Below, one piece after another: positions 55,006 through 63,460 of a stretch of 64,000 bases of DNA. Both the position numbers and the translations under genes were made by a program. The first letter of the stretch is position 1, and each line of letters starts with the position of its first letter. Source of the stretch: Herbiconiux sp. (GTDB lineage Bacteria; Actinomycetota; Actinomycetes; Actinomycetales; Microbacteriaceae). Location: the NCBI RefSeq assembly GCF_004297105.1, contig NZ_SCVE01000006.1, positions 124,001-188,000 on the forward strand. The letters run 5' to 3'. The notes beneath the pieces were generated by a model. It saw only the letters and a program-made list of their open reading frames with translations, did not search any database and had not been told where the DNA came from.

Positions 55006-55490
55006 GCGCCCTCGGCCACTGCGACGCACCGCACCATGCTGCGGCGCATGTACGACGACCAGATCGGGCCGATCAGCCATCGCACGACGAACGATCGTCC
55101 GCGCAACGGACGGAATCCGTACCGCCACCGGATGCGCGACCCGCCCGCGCTCGGTTCGTAGTACCAGTCGGCTTCGGCGTCCGACACCAGTCGGGCGAGC
55201 AGCTTCGTGTACCCCGTGATGCGGTAGCGGAAGGCTCCGACGGGCCCCTGCTCACCCGGGCGGTCGAACTGCACGATCTCCTCGCGAAAACTGCTGCCGT
55301 CGGAGAGGTGCACGGTGCGCCGGCGACCCGGCGTATCCCACGCACCCGTGGCATCGGTGATGCCCACAACTCCCGGCAGCACGAGATAGCGGAGGAACAG
55401 GGTGCTGTCGTCGCGCGGCACCACGCGGTCGAATGCCTCACCGGCCGAGGCCGTCGTCTCCCCCGTCACGGTGAATTCGACGAGCTCCAT
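55002..55490 (-). CDS. SRPBCC (START-like) domain protein
   Basis: A 162-residue hydrophobic-pocket protein. The strands VEFTVTGETTASAGEAFDRVVP, a central FREEIVQFDRPGE, and WYYEPSAGGSRIRWRYGFRP are in the SRPBCC/polyketide-cyclase-like order. Members bind or modify hydrophobic ligands. It heads a two-gene unit with the ATP-grasp fusion, overlapping it by four bases. TAGGTT (55497-55502, minus strand) is six bases before ATG 55490. Confidence 0.78.
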   Translation of the reverse strand: MELVEFTVTGETTASAGEAFDRVVPRDDSTLFLRYLVLPGVVGITDATGAWDTPGRRRTVHLSDGSSFREEIVQFDRPGEQGPVGAFRYRITGYTKLLARLVSDAEADWYYEPSAGGSRIRWRYGFRPLRGRSFVVRWLIGPIWSSYMRRSMVRCVAVAEGA

Positions 55491-55530
55491 CCGCCCAACC
55501 TAGCGCGCCGGGTTCCCCTACGCTTGGGCC
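55491..55530. promoter_or_regulatory. 40-bp divergent leaderless promoter pair
   Basis: TAGGTT on the minus strand (55497-55502) serves the SRPBCC gene and TACGCT on the plus strand (55519-55524) the 96-residue gene; both are six bases from their start codons. With only 16 bases between the boxes, the -35 regions overlap the opposite promoter. Confidence 0.6.
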
Positions 55531-55821
55531 ATGCCCTCGTATCGCGTGACCATGATCGTCGGAACCCTCGAGCTCGGCGTCAAGCCCGAAGAGGTGCTGC
55601 CCACTCTCACCCAGGCCATCGCCGACTTCACCACGGTGGAGGCATCCGACATCGCGATCGTGCAGGGCTCGCCCCGCGTGACGGTTCGCTTCACCGCCGA
55701 TCACGACGAGGCCGCCTTCCTCATCGCCGAGCAGGGCATCGACGGCACCCGGGTGTCGGCCGAGCCGATCGCCTGGCAGGTCACCCGCTCGGTTCAGGGG
55801 CGGTGGGAACCTCTCGCGTGA
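55531..55821 (+). CDS. Conserved small hypothetical protein (96 aa)
   Basis: Not recognised with certainty. A compact alpha/beta protein: YRVTMIVGTLELGVKPEEVLPT, a central helix-strand IADFTTVEASDIAIVQG, and a C-terminal RVTVRFTADHDEAAF with no signal peptide or cysteine. Its clear leaderless start (TACGCT six bases upstream) supports a real gene. Its last 41 bases overlap, tail to tail, the end of the nuclease-helicase gene. Confidence 0.65.
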   Translation: MPSYRVTMIVGTLELGVKPEEVLPTLTQAIADFTTVEASDIAIVQGSPRVTVRFTADHDEAAFLIAEQGIDGTRVSAEPIAWQVTRSVQGRWEPLA

Positions 55822-58800
55822 GCCGGAGGAAACCCGACAGCATCGCGAGTTCGGCCGCGTTCGCGGGAAGGTGCTCGGTGAGCGCCGGCGAGAACACCAG
55901 ATAGGCCGCCCACTCGGCGCGTGACAGCGCCACATTCAGTCTGTTCTTCATGAGCAGGAACTCGATGCCGCGTGGCACGTCGAGAGCAGCGGATGCGGCC
56001 AACGACACGATCGCCACGGGTGCCTCCCTGCCCTGGAACTTGTCGACCGTGCCCACCGAGATGCCCGCGAAGCCGGCGCCGTCGAGGGCGGCGCGCAGCA
56101 GCTCGACCTGGGCGTTGTACGGCGCCACGACGATCAGGTCGGCGGCACCGAGGGCGCGCTCGGCCGCGACGCCCGGTGCGGCGCGGGCCGCATCCGTCCA
56201 GCCGCGACCGAGCAGGTCTGCGACGATCTGCACCACGCGGTCGGCCTCCTCGGTCGATGAGGTGGAGTTGCCGTGGTGAGCCACGGGGTGCAGGTGCAGG
56301 CCCGGGGCCACGCCGTCGAGCGAGCGCAGCGTGGTCTCGGGCAGCTTGGAGCGGAGCTCGCCGTGGTACGACAGCGCGCTGACCGGGGCGCAGACGTCGG
56401 GATGCATACGCCAGCTCACGTCGAGGAAGTACCCGAGCTCGGGCGGGATGACATCGTGGCCGGCCACGAGCCACCCCAGGGCCGAGTGGTCGACGGGCTC
56501 GGGATGCGTGCCCTGCGTCACCTGCGGAAGCTGCTGCGGGTCGCCGAGCAGCAGCAGGTTGCGGGCGGCGACGCTCACGGCGATGGTGTTGGCGAGCGAG
56601 AACTGACCGGCCTCGTCGATGACGAGCAGATCGAGTTCGCGCCGGCCGATGCGCGTGGGATTCGAGAGATCCCACGCCGTGCCGCCGATCACGACCCCGT
56701 GCCCGGCCGCGCGCGCCGAGCGGAGGAACGGGGCCAGGCCGTCCTTGCCGAGAACGGTGAAGGGCGCGTCGGATTCGCCGGTGTTCTTGCCGACGTGGGC
56801 GGGATCGACACCGGCCCGCACGATGGCGCCGAGCATGTGCTCGACCACGGCGTGCGATTGGGCCACGACGCCCACCGCCCACCCGTGTTCGCGCACGAGA
56901 TCGGAGACGACACGGGCACCCGTGAACGTCTTGCCCGTACCGGGCGGGCCTTGAACCGCGAGATACGAGTCGTCGAGCGCGAGCAGCGCGTCGCGGATCA
57001 CCTCCGCCGAGGGTCGGGGGGCTGCCGTTCGCTCCCCCGCGACCGGCGCATCGCGCGCCGAGGAGTCACGCGCGCCCGAGACGGCGGCGGAGGCGGAGAG
57101 GGTGCGACCGAAGGGCTCGAGAACGCCGCCGTCGCGGCGTCGCGGCGGGATGCGGCGGAGGAGGTCGACCGCGGCATCCGGCAGCAGGGCCGGCAGGGAG
57201 TCGAGCAGGGTCTGCCCCCACTCCGCGATCGCCGACTGCTGAGCCCGGGTGGGCGGCGGCGCGGACGGGGTGACCGCGATGGGCAGCTGTGAGTAGTGAT
57301 CGCCCCCTTTCGCCACGACCTCCTCGAAGACGTAGTGGGTGCTGCCGTTCGGCAGTTCACGCACCTCGACGAGCTTCGTGCGCGGGTGCGCGGCCCGCTG
57401 CGAAGCACTGGCCCGCGTGCTCGGCGGGAGCACGGGCGAGCCCGCGGCCGGCTCGTCGTAGACGAAGAAGCGGCCCGCCGCACCCTCCTCGAGCTTGCTC
57501 CCGGGAGCGAGAGCACCCGTCAACCGGGTGAGGCGCCGGTCGACGCGCTGCCCCTCCTCGCGGTGCCAGTCGCGCTCCACCACGGCGTGCGTCACGACGA
57601 GCACGTCGCGGGTGTCGGCCCACTCCTCGACGGGCTGCATGAGGCGGTCGTAGTGCTCCCACCAGAACGACTTGTTCTCCCGGCGGTGGTAGTCGATCGC
57701 CGCGGCGGCCAATGCCACGGCCTGCCGACCGGACTCGGCGAGGTCTCCCCCGTTCTGCCCCTCGAGACGCTCCGCCCACTCCACGAGAGCGCGATGCAAC
57801 GCACTCTCCTCGAAGTCACGTGAGACCTCCTCGTCGAGTCGCTGCGGCGGTGCGGGCACCACGCCGTTCTCCCGCCCGCGCTCGAGCAACCAGTTGCGCA
57901 GGCGCAGGGTCGAGATGCAGTCGTACTCGTTGTAGTCGGCGATCTCGCCGAGCAGGGCCACCGCCGCGGCTGCGGCCGAGGCATCCGTGCGGCCCCTGTC
58001 GCGCAGCTCGGTGTACTCCACGTACGCCGTGATGGAGTCGGCGCCGTTCGTGACCTCGCTGCTCCGCAACTGGTCGCCCATGTAGAGCGGCTCGAGCTTC
58101 TTGAGACTGTACGAGGGGGAGCTCACCCGGATGCTGCGCTTCACCATCGGGTAGAGATCGACGAGCACCTCGTCGCGCAGCAGATCGTCGAGCTCGCCCT
58201 CGCCCACTCCGTGCCGTGCGGCGAGAGAACGCAGATGTGCCCGCTCGTAGTCGGCGTAATGGTAGATGTGAAGGCCGGGATACCTCCGGCGGCGTTCGGT
58301 GACGTAGGCCAAGAAGTCGATCAGCGCCTGCTTCTCCTCGGCGTACGAGTGCGCCCAGAAGGGCCGGAACACCGTGCCGTCGCCCGATTCGGCGTGCTCG
58401 ACCACACCGAAGAGGTAGTCGAGCCCCCAATCGGGGCCCGCGTTCTCGGTATAGAGCGGATCGCCCTCGAAATCGAAGAAGAGGTCGCCGGGATCGGGTT
58501 GCGGCAACCCGGCCAGCACGGCGGCGTCGTGCACCCGATAGGTGAGACGACCGTCGCGGCCGGCGAGTTGCATGCGTGCTTGATCGCGCAGGGTCTCGAG
58601 GGTCGCGGGCCCGATGCCGGGCACGTCGCCCGTCGACACCACACCCCACACCGCCAGCTGCTCGATGGTGGTGATGCCCGCGTCGCGCAGCGTGAGCCTC
58701 TGGTTCGCGCGCATGCCGCCCACCTGGAACAGGTCACCGCTCGCAGCGACCTCCGGTGCACAGACGGCGCATCGACCGCACGCCGCATAGCGTGGATCTC

Positions 58801-59482
58801 CCCACTGCGCCAGCGGGGCGTCGACCCTCTCGTCGAGCAGCTCTTCGAGGCGCATCCGCCGGTCGCGGTAAACGGGCAGGATGTCGGCGAGCAGGTGCGT
58901 CGAGGTGCTGCCGTCACCCAGCAGGAGGTGCACGCTCTCCCCCACCGGCACGCCGAGTCGCTGCAGCTGATCGGCGTAGGCGGCCACCTGCAGCAGCGCG
59001 GTGACCTTGGCGCGGCGCGCGAGCTTCGTGTCGTAGACCTCGTAGACGGGCTGCCGATCTGCTGTCGAACCGGCCTTCACCAGGAAGTCGGCGTACCCCA
59101 GGAACCTGCCGTCGAAGAAGACACCCTGGAACACCACGTCGGCACCGGCCCGCAGCGCCTCGACCGTCGCGCTCTGCTGGCGCGCCAGCAGCTCGGGCGT
59201 CGGCCGTTCGGGCCGCTCCATCTCGGCCACGCCCGCAGCCCCGCCGGAGTAGGCCCCGAAACGCTCCCGGTAGCTCTCGAGAGTGCGCAGCTCATGGTCG
59301 TCGCCGAGGCGCGCGGTTCGCTCGAGCATGGCGTCGGGCAGGTCGTCGACCGGATCGCACCGCCCGAGCTTGGCGTCGAGCTTGCGCACCAAACCGAACT
59401 CGCACGTGGCGGCGGCGGTGAGGTCGGTGGCGCTGTAGAGCACCAGGGGCGCGGTGCCCGGCGCGGCATCGATCACGATCAT
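55781..59482 (-). CDS. TM0106-type RecB-like nuclease fused to SF1 helicase
   Basis: A 1233-residue DNA-processing protein. The N-terminal third is the TM0106/RecB-like part: a cysteine near each end (CEFGLVRKL, CGRCAVC at about 236-242) that may hold an FeS cluster, then an RNase-H-like exonuclease block starting FFDFEGDPLY (about 334) with YNEYDCISTLRLRNWL. The C-terminal third is an SF1 helicase: Walker A VQGPPGTGKTF (about 844), Walker B LLVIDEAGQFS (about 955) and motif VI NVALSRAEWAAYL. GGGAGGTG precedes ATG 59482. Likely role in DNA repair or defence; no CRISPR cas4 neighbours. Confidence 0.88.
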   Translation of the reverse strand: MIVIDAAPGTAPLVLYSATDLTAAATCEFGLVRKLDAKLGRCDPVDDLPDAMLERTARLGDDHELRTLESYRERFGAYSGGAAGVAEMERPERPTPELLARQQSATVEALRAGADVVFQGVFFDGRFLGYADFLVKAGSTADRQPVYEVYDTKLARRAKVTALLQVAAYADQLQRLGVPVGESVHLLLGDGSTSTHLLADILPVYRDRRMRLEELLDERVDAPLAQWGDPRYAACGRCAVCAPEVAASGDLFQVGGMRANQRLTLRDAGITTIEQLAVWGVVSTGDVPGIGPATLETLRDQARMQLAGRDGRLTYRVHDAAVLAGLPQPDPGDLFFDFEGDPLYTENAGPDWGLDYLFGVVEHAESGDGTVFRPFWAHSYAEEKQALIDFLAYVTERRRRYPGLHIYHYADYERAHLRSLAARHGVGEGELDDLLRDEVLVDLYPMVKRSIRVSSPSYSLKKLEPLYMGDQLRSSEVTNGADSITAYVEYTELRDRGRTDASAAAAAVALLGEIADYNEYDCISTLRLRNWLLERGRENGVVPAPPQRLDEEVSRDFEESALHRALVEWAERLEGQNGGDLAESGRQAVALAAAAIDYHRRENKSFWWEHYDRLMQPVEEWADTRDVLVVTHAVVERDWHREEGQRVDRRLTRLTGALAPGSKLEEGAAGRFFVYDEPAAGSPVLPPSTRASASQRAAHPRTKLVEVRELPNGSTHYVFEEVVAKGGDHYSQLPIAVTPSAPPPTRAQQSAIAEWGQTLLDSLPALLPDAAVDLLRRIPPRRRDGGVLEPFGRTLSASAAVSGARDSSARDAPVAGERTAAPRPSAEVIRDALLALDDSYLAVQGPPGTGKTFTGARVVSDLVREHGWAVGVVAQSHAVVEHMLGAIVRAGVDPAHVGKNTGESDAPFTVLGKDGLAPFLRSARAAGHGVVIGGTAWDLSNPTRIGRRELDLLVIDEAGQFSLANTIAVSVAARNLLLLGDPQQLPQVTQGTHPEPVDHSALGWLVAGHDVIPPELGYFLDVSWRMHPDVCAPVSALSYHGELRSKLPETTLRSLDGVAPGLHLHPVAHHGNSTSSTEEADRVVQIVADLLGRGWTDAARAAPGVAAERALGAADLIVVAPYNAQVELLRAALDGAGFAGISVGTVDKFQGREAPVAIVSLAASAALDVPRGIEFLLMKNRLNVALSRAEWAAYLVFSPALTEHLPANAAELAMLSGFLRLTREVPTAPEPSG

Positions 59483-59584
59483 CCGGCACCTCCCTCTCGA
59501 GTCGTGGGCAACCGACGCTGCCGCCCTCACAGGCTATGGGGCGGCGCCGACATCGGGGCCGCTGGATCGGCATAGGGTGAGCGC

Positions 59585-60403
59585 ATGGCTTCGAGAACAG
59601 TGGTGATCACGGGCGCGAGCGACGGCATCGGAGCGGCCGCAGCCCGCGCACTCGCGGCAGGCGGCGACCGCGTGGTGGTGGTCGGCCGCTCCCCCGAAAA
59701 GACCCGCGCCGTGGCCGAGTCGATCGGCGCCGATCATCTGCTCGCCGACTTCTCGCGGCTCGACGACGTCCGCGAGCTCGCCTCGACGCTGCTCGACCGC
59801 TACCCGGCGGTCGACGTCCTGGCCAACAATGCCGGGGGCCTCATGGGTGATCGCACCGAGACGGTCGACGGGCACGAGCTCACGTTCCAGGTGAATCACC
59901 TCGCCCCGTTCCTGCTCACCTCCCTGCTGCTGCCGAGACTGATCGAGAGCCGGGCGCGCATCATCCAGACCTCGAGCGTGGCCCACCGCCTGTACAGCGC
60001 GCTCGACCTCGCCGATCTCGACGCACGCACGAGCTACCGCGCCGAGCGCGCTTACGGCAACGCGAAGCTCGCGAACATCCTGTTCACGCGGGAGCTGCAC
60101 CGCCGGTTCCACGCTCAGGGCATCAGTGCGACGGCGTTCCACCCGGGCGTCGTGGCCACCGGCTTCGCCCGCGGCTCGAAGAGCGGCCTGCGCCTGCTCT
60201 ACGGCACGGTGCTCAACCGCTTCATCGCGAGCCCCGCGAAGGGTGCAGACACCCTCGTGTGGCTGGCCACCGCGCCGGAGGGCGAGGGCTGGACGAGCGG
60301 GGGCTACTACGCCAGGCGCAAGCCGGGCAAGGAGTCGAAGGATGCCGGCGATGCAGCGAAGGCCGCCGAGCTCTGGCGGCTCAGCGAGCAGATGGTCGCC
60401 TAG
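59585..60403 (+). CDS. Short-chain dehydrogenase/reductase
   Basis: A 272-residue SDR. TGASDGIGAA, NNAG, S in QTSSVAHR and YGNAKLAN give the cofactor and catalytic motifs; the retinol-dehydrogenase-like type is likely. TAGGGT is six bases before ATG 59585. Its stop overlaps that of the TetR gene by four bases (CTAG shared), so the two genes converge exactly. Confidence 0.88.
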   Translation: MASRTVVITGASDGIGAAAARALAAGGDRVVVVGRSPEKTRAVAESIGADHLLADFSRLDDVRELASTLLDRYPAVDVLANNAGGLMGDRTETVDGHELTFQVNHLAPFLLTSLLLPRLIESRARIIQTSSVAHRLYSALDLADLDARTSYRAERAYGNAKLANILFTRELHRRFHAQGISATAFHPGVVATGFARGSKSGLRLLYGTVLNRFIASPAKGADTLVWLATAPEGEGWTSGGYYARRKPGKESKDAGDAAKAAELWRLSEQMVA

Positions 60404-61011
60404 CGCCGCAGCCCGACGGCCGGCAGCACCACGTTGTCGATCATGGTGATGAGGAACTCGCGATCGACCGGCCGCTTCAGCACCAGAGTGCGGTAGGCCG
60501 CCATCGACGGGGTGATCATCGACAGCGTCTCGATGTCGATGTCGGCCGCGATCTCGCCCCGGTCGATCGCACGGCGCAGCAGAATCCGGTTCACCTCGGC
60601 ACGCGGCTCGATGATGGCGCGGTTGATGGCCTCGGCGAGTTCGGGCGACCGGGCGACGGCAGACATCAGACCGGCCATCACCTGCAGCTTGCGCTCGCTC
60701 TCCTCGATGGTGCGCGGCTTGATCATGGCCACCAGATCGCCCCGCAGCGTGCCCGTGTCGGGCAGATTGCCGAGATCGATGTCGCCGCGCTTCATGCAGA
60801 CGACGGCGTCGATCACCAGTTCGCCCTTCGAGGGCCAACGGCGGTAGAGGGTGGCCTTGCCGGCCTTCGCCCGCGCGGCCACCATGTCGACGGTCATGCC
60901 GTCGTAGCCCTCCTCGGCGAGAACCTCGAGTGCCGCGTTCAAGATCTCGGGGTCGCGGGAGTGGTCGCGCCGCCGGCCGAGACGAGGGGATGCTGCATCG
61001 AGCTGCGTCAT
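60400..61011 (-). CDS. TetR-family transcriptional regulator
   Basis: 203 residues. The N-terminal HTH (about 20-65) reads DPEILNAALEVLAEEGYDGMTVDMVAARAKAGKATLYRRW in outline, the classic TetR helix set; the rest is a ligand-binding helical domain with a TetR_C-type pattern. AGGAG is near ATG 61011. It diverges from the DHA2 MFS gene, and an inverted repeat lies between them, so it most likely represses that pump and itself. Confidence 0.92.
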   Translation of the reverse strand: MTQLDAASPRLGRRRDHSRDPEILNAALEVLAEEGYDGMTVDMVAARAKAGKATLYRRWPSKGELVIDAVVCMKRGDIDLGNLPDTGTLRGDLVAMIKPRTIEESERKLQVMAGLMSAVARSPELAEAINRAIIEPRAEVNRILLRRAIDRGEIAADIDIETLSMITPSMAAYRTLVLKRPVDREFLITMIDNVVLPAVGLRR

Positions 61012-61046
61012 TGCGGCTCTCCTTTCGAGGGCGGAAATCTTTAACT

Positions 61047-61076
61047 GAACTCATCGTATCCGAAACTGTTGAGTTC
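61047..61076. promoter_or_regulatory. Probable TetR operator and MFS promoter
   Basis: GAACTCA (61047-61053) and TGAGTTC (61070-61076) are inverted half-sites with centres 23 bases apart. The MFS -10 box TATAGT (61081-61086) starts just beyond, seven bases before ATG 61094, so a repressor bound here would block the MFS promoter. The TetR -10 may be TAAAGA on the minus strand. Confidence 0.6.
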
Positions 61077-61093
61077 CGTATATAGTTCTCGGC

Positions 61094-62614
61094 ATGACCC
61101 AGACTTCGTCCACCGTCGCGGTGGCATCATCCCGTCGCTGGTGGACACTCACCACCGTCGCACTCGCCCAGCTCATGGTGGTTCTCGACGCCACCGTGGT
61201 GAACATCGCACTGCCCGCCGCGCAAGCCGACCTCGGCTTCTCCGACGGCGACCGCCAGTGGATCATCACCGCCTACTCCCTCGCCTTCGGCAGCCTGCTG
61301 CTGCTCGGCGGCCGCCTCTCCGACCTCATCGGGCGCAAGCGCTCGTTCATCATCGGCCTCGTCGGCTTCGCCGTGGCATCCGCCCTCGGTGGTGCCGCCG
61401 ACAGCTTCGGCACCCTCGTGGCGGCTCGCGCGCTGCAAGGTGCGTTCGGTGCCCTGCTCGCCCCCACGGCCCTCGCCGTGCTCACCACGACCTTCACCAT
61501 CCCCAAGGAGCGCGCCCGGGCCTTCGGCGTGTTCGGTGCGATCGCCGGTGCCGGCGGTGCGATCGGCCTGCTGCTCGGCGGCGTTCTCACCGAAGCGTTC
61601 GACTGGCGCTGGAACCTCTACATCAACGTGTTCATCGCGGTGGTGGCCATCATCGGCGCCGCCCTGTTCGTCACCACCCTGAAGCGCACCGGTCCCCGCC
61701 CGAAGCTCGATGTCCCCGGCACCCTGCTCGTCTCCGGCGCCCTCTTCTCCCTCGTCTACGGCTTCTCGAACGCGGAGACGGATGGCTGGGACTCGCCGCT
61801 CACCTGGGGCTTCCTCGCGGCATCCGGGGTTCTGCTCGTGGTGTTCGTGCTCTGGCAGCGCCGGGCGGCGCATCCGTTGCTCCCCCTCGCGATCGTGCTC
61901 GACCGCAACCGCGGTGCCGCCTACAGCTCGGTGCTCATCGCCGGAGCGGGGATGTTCGGCATCTTCCTGTTCGTGACCTACTACCTTCAGGCGTCCCTGG
62001 GCTATTCACCCATCCAGACCGGACTGTCGTTCCTCCCGATGATCGGCATGCTCGTGCTCGCCGCGCAGCTCTCGACGAACATCTTCGTGCCGCGCTTCGG
62101 CCCCAAGATCATGGTGCCGTTCGGCATGCTCGTGGCGATGAGCGGCATGATCTACCTCACCCACCTGAACCTCGACAGCACCTACGCGGCCGACATCCTG
62201 CCGCCGCTCATGATCATGGGCTTGGGCATGGGCTCGATCATGCCGGCCTCGATGCAGACCGCCACCCTGGGTGTCGACCGGCAGTTCGCCGGCGTGGCCT
62301 CGGCCATGGTGAACACCAGCCAGCAGGTGGGTGGATCGATCGGCACCGCGCTGCTCAACACGCTGGCGGCCACCGCACTCACCGACTTCGTGGCCGCGAA
62401 CCTGCCCACCACGCCCGAGGTGATGGCCGACGCCGCCGTGCACAGCTATACCACCGCCTACTGGTGGGGTGCCGGGTTCTTCGCCTTCGGTGCGGTTCTC
62501 TCGGCGCTCCTGTTCCGCCGGCGGGGCCAGGGGCTGTCTCTTTCGCACGACCCATCCGCCTCAGGCGGTACCGCCGAGATGCAGGATGCTCCGGCTCCCG
62601 CGATGGGCCACTGA
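61094..62614 (+). CDS. DHA2-type MFS multidrug transporter
   Basis: 506 residues with 14 hydrophobic segments. LDATVVNIALPAAQADLGFS in the first helix is motif D1, GGRLSDLIGRKRSFI motif A, and the fifth helix has GPxxGG-like GLLLGGVLTEAFDWRW, the antiporter motif C. This is the EmrB/QacA pattern. Regulated in all likelihood by the divergent TetR. Leaderless ATG 61094. Ends before a strong terminator hairpin. Confidence 0.93.
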   Translation: MTQTSSTVAVASSRRWWTLTTVALAQLMVVLDATVVNIALPAAQADLGFSDGDRQWIITAYSLAFGSLLLLGGRLSDLIGRKRSFIIGLVGFAVASALGGAADSFGTLVAARALQGAFGALLAPTALAVLTTTFTIPKERARAFGVFGAIAGAGGAIGLLLGGVLTEAFDWRWNLYINVFIAVVAIIGAALFVTTLKRTGPRPKLDVPGTLLVSGALFSLVYGFSNAETDGWDSPLTWGFLAASGVLLVVFVLWQRRAAHPLLPLAIVLDRNRGAAYSSVLIAGAGMFGIFLFVTYYLQASLGYSPIQTGLSFLPMIGMLVLAAQLSTNIFVPRFGPKIMVPFGMLVAMSGMIYLTHLNLDSTYAADILPPLMIMGLGMGSIMPASMQTATLGVDRQFAGVASAMVNTSQQVGGSIGTALLNTLAATALTDFVAANLPTTPEVMADAAVHSYTTAYWWGAGFFAFGAVLSALLFRRRGQGLSLSHDPSASGGTAEMQDAPAPAMGH

Positions 62615-62627
62615 CCGACATCCCGAC

Positions 62628-62663
62628 GAGACGCCCCGCGCCCTTCGTGGCGCGGGGCGTCTC
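62628..62663. terminator. 15-bp perfect hairpin between the MFS and phzF genes
   Basis: Arms 62628-62642 and 62649-62663 pair without a mismatch around CTTCGT. It lies 13 bases after the MFS stop and 10 bases from the phzF stop, so it can end both converging transcripts. Confidence 0.75.
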
Positions 62664-62673
62664 AGCATGGGCG

Positions 62674-63387
62674 TCACTCGCGCTCGGCCAGCTCCAGGAT
62701 GCGCGGCTCGCTGCGCTCGGTGCGGCCGCCCACCGCGATCCAGCCGTCGTCGCGCCGCCGGGTGAGCAGACGCGATCCCTCGCCCTGATCGATCACGAGG
62801 TCGCGCTGCAGCAGGTCGGTGATGCGCACCGCGGCGGCGCCGGTCGCCTCGTCTTCGGTGATGCTCATCGCCGGTGCGAACATCCGTGAGCGCAGGTGCC
62901 CCGCCGTCTCGTCGATCCACGCCCACGCGTAGTGCGCGCCCTCGATGAAGGCCGTGGCGTCGAGGGCCTCGACGTCGGCCGGCCGGTCGAGCTGGTGCCA
63001 CTCGAACTCGGGAGCCCAGGATGCGCGGCCGGTGACCCAGGTGATGTCGCCGTCGTAGCGCACCTCGACATCGCCGGCGGCGACCCGCAGCCGGCGAATC
63101 GGCGAGCCCTGCTCCGCCAGCCACCAGGCCGTGCCGACGCACGGATGACCGGCGAAGGGCAGCTCGGCGGCCGGGGTGAAGATGCGGATGGCGGCGGAGC
63201 GCTCCTGCCCCTCGACGATCTCGTCGACCAACACCGTCTCACTGAAGCCCAACGCGGTCGCGATGGCCTGCTCACGCCCGCGGGTCGCCGCCGACGAGCG
63301 CAGCAGACCGAGCGGATTCCCGTACTGCCCCTCGGCATCGGTGAAGACGGTCACCACGTCGACGGGGATGGAATCGGATGTCGTCAT
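62674..63387 (-). CDS. PhzF-family isomerase-like protein
   Basis: 237 residues of the phenazine-biosynthesis-like fold, a pair of dimeric hot-dog-like halves. VFTDAEGQYGNPLG at the start, TPAAELPFAGHPCVGTAWWL and EDEATGAAAVRI match PhzF. It is shorter than PhzF (about 280), with a reduced C-terminal half. No phenazine genes are near, so it is a house-keeping homologue of unknown substrate. CAGACT lies six bases before ATG 63387, a weak leaderless box. Confidence 0.85.
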   Translation of the reverse strand: MTTSDSIPVDVVTVFTDAEGQYGNPLGLLRSSAATRGREQAIATALGFSETVLVDEIVEGQERSAAIRIFTPAAELPFAGHPCVGTAWWLAEQGSPIRRLRVAAGDVEVRYDGDITWVTGRASWAPEFEWHQLDRPADVEALDATAFIEGAHYAWAWIDETAGHLRSRMFAPAMSITEDEATGAAAVRITDLLQRDLVIDQGEGSRLLTRRRDDGWIAVGGRTERSEPRILELAERE

Positions 63388-63460
63388 CCCCCGAGTCTGC
63401 ACCAGCCCGCCCGGCCGCACGAGAGGCCGATCGGGCGCCGGTGGCATCAGGGGCGAAGAC

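Noticed and set aside
52246-55161. A 971-residue open frame on the plus strand
   Set aside because: It is antisense to the ATP-grasp/acyltransferase gene, has no motif, and spans three genes with real coding evidence.
55794-56882. Long frames inside and opposite the nuclease-helicase gene
   Set aside because: Arg/Gly-rich shadow frames; the helicase motifs are only in the frame annotated.
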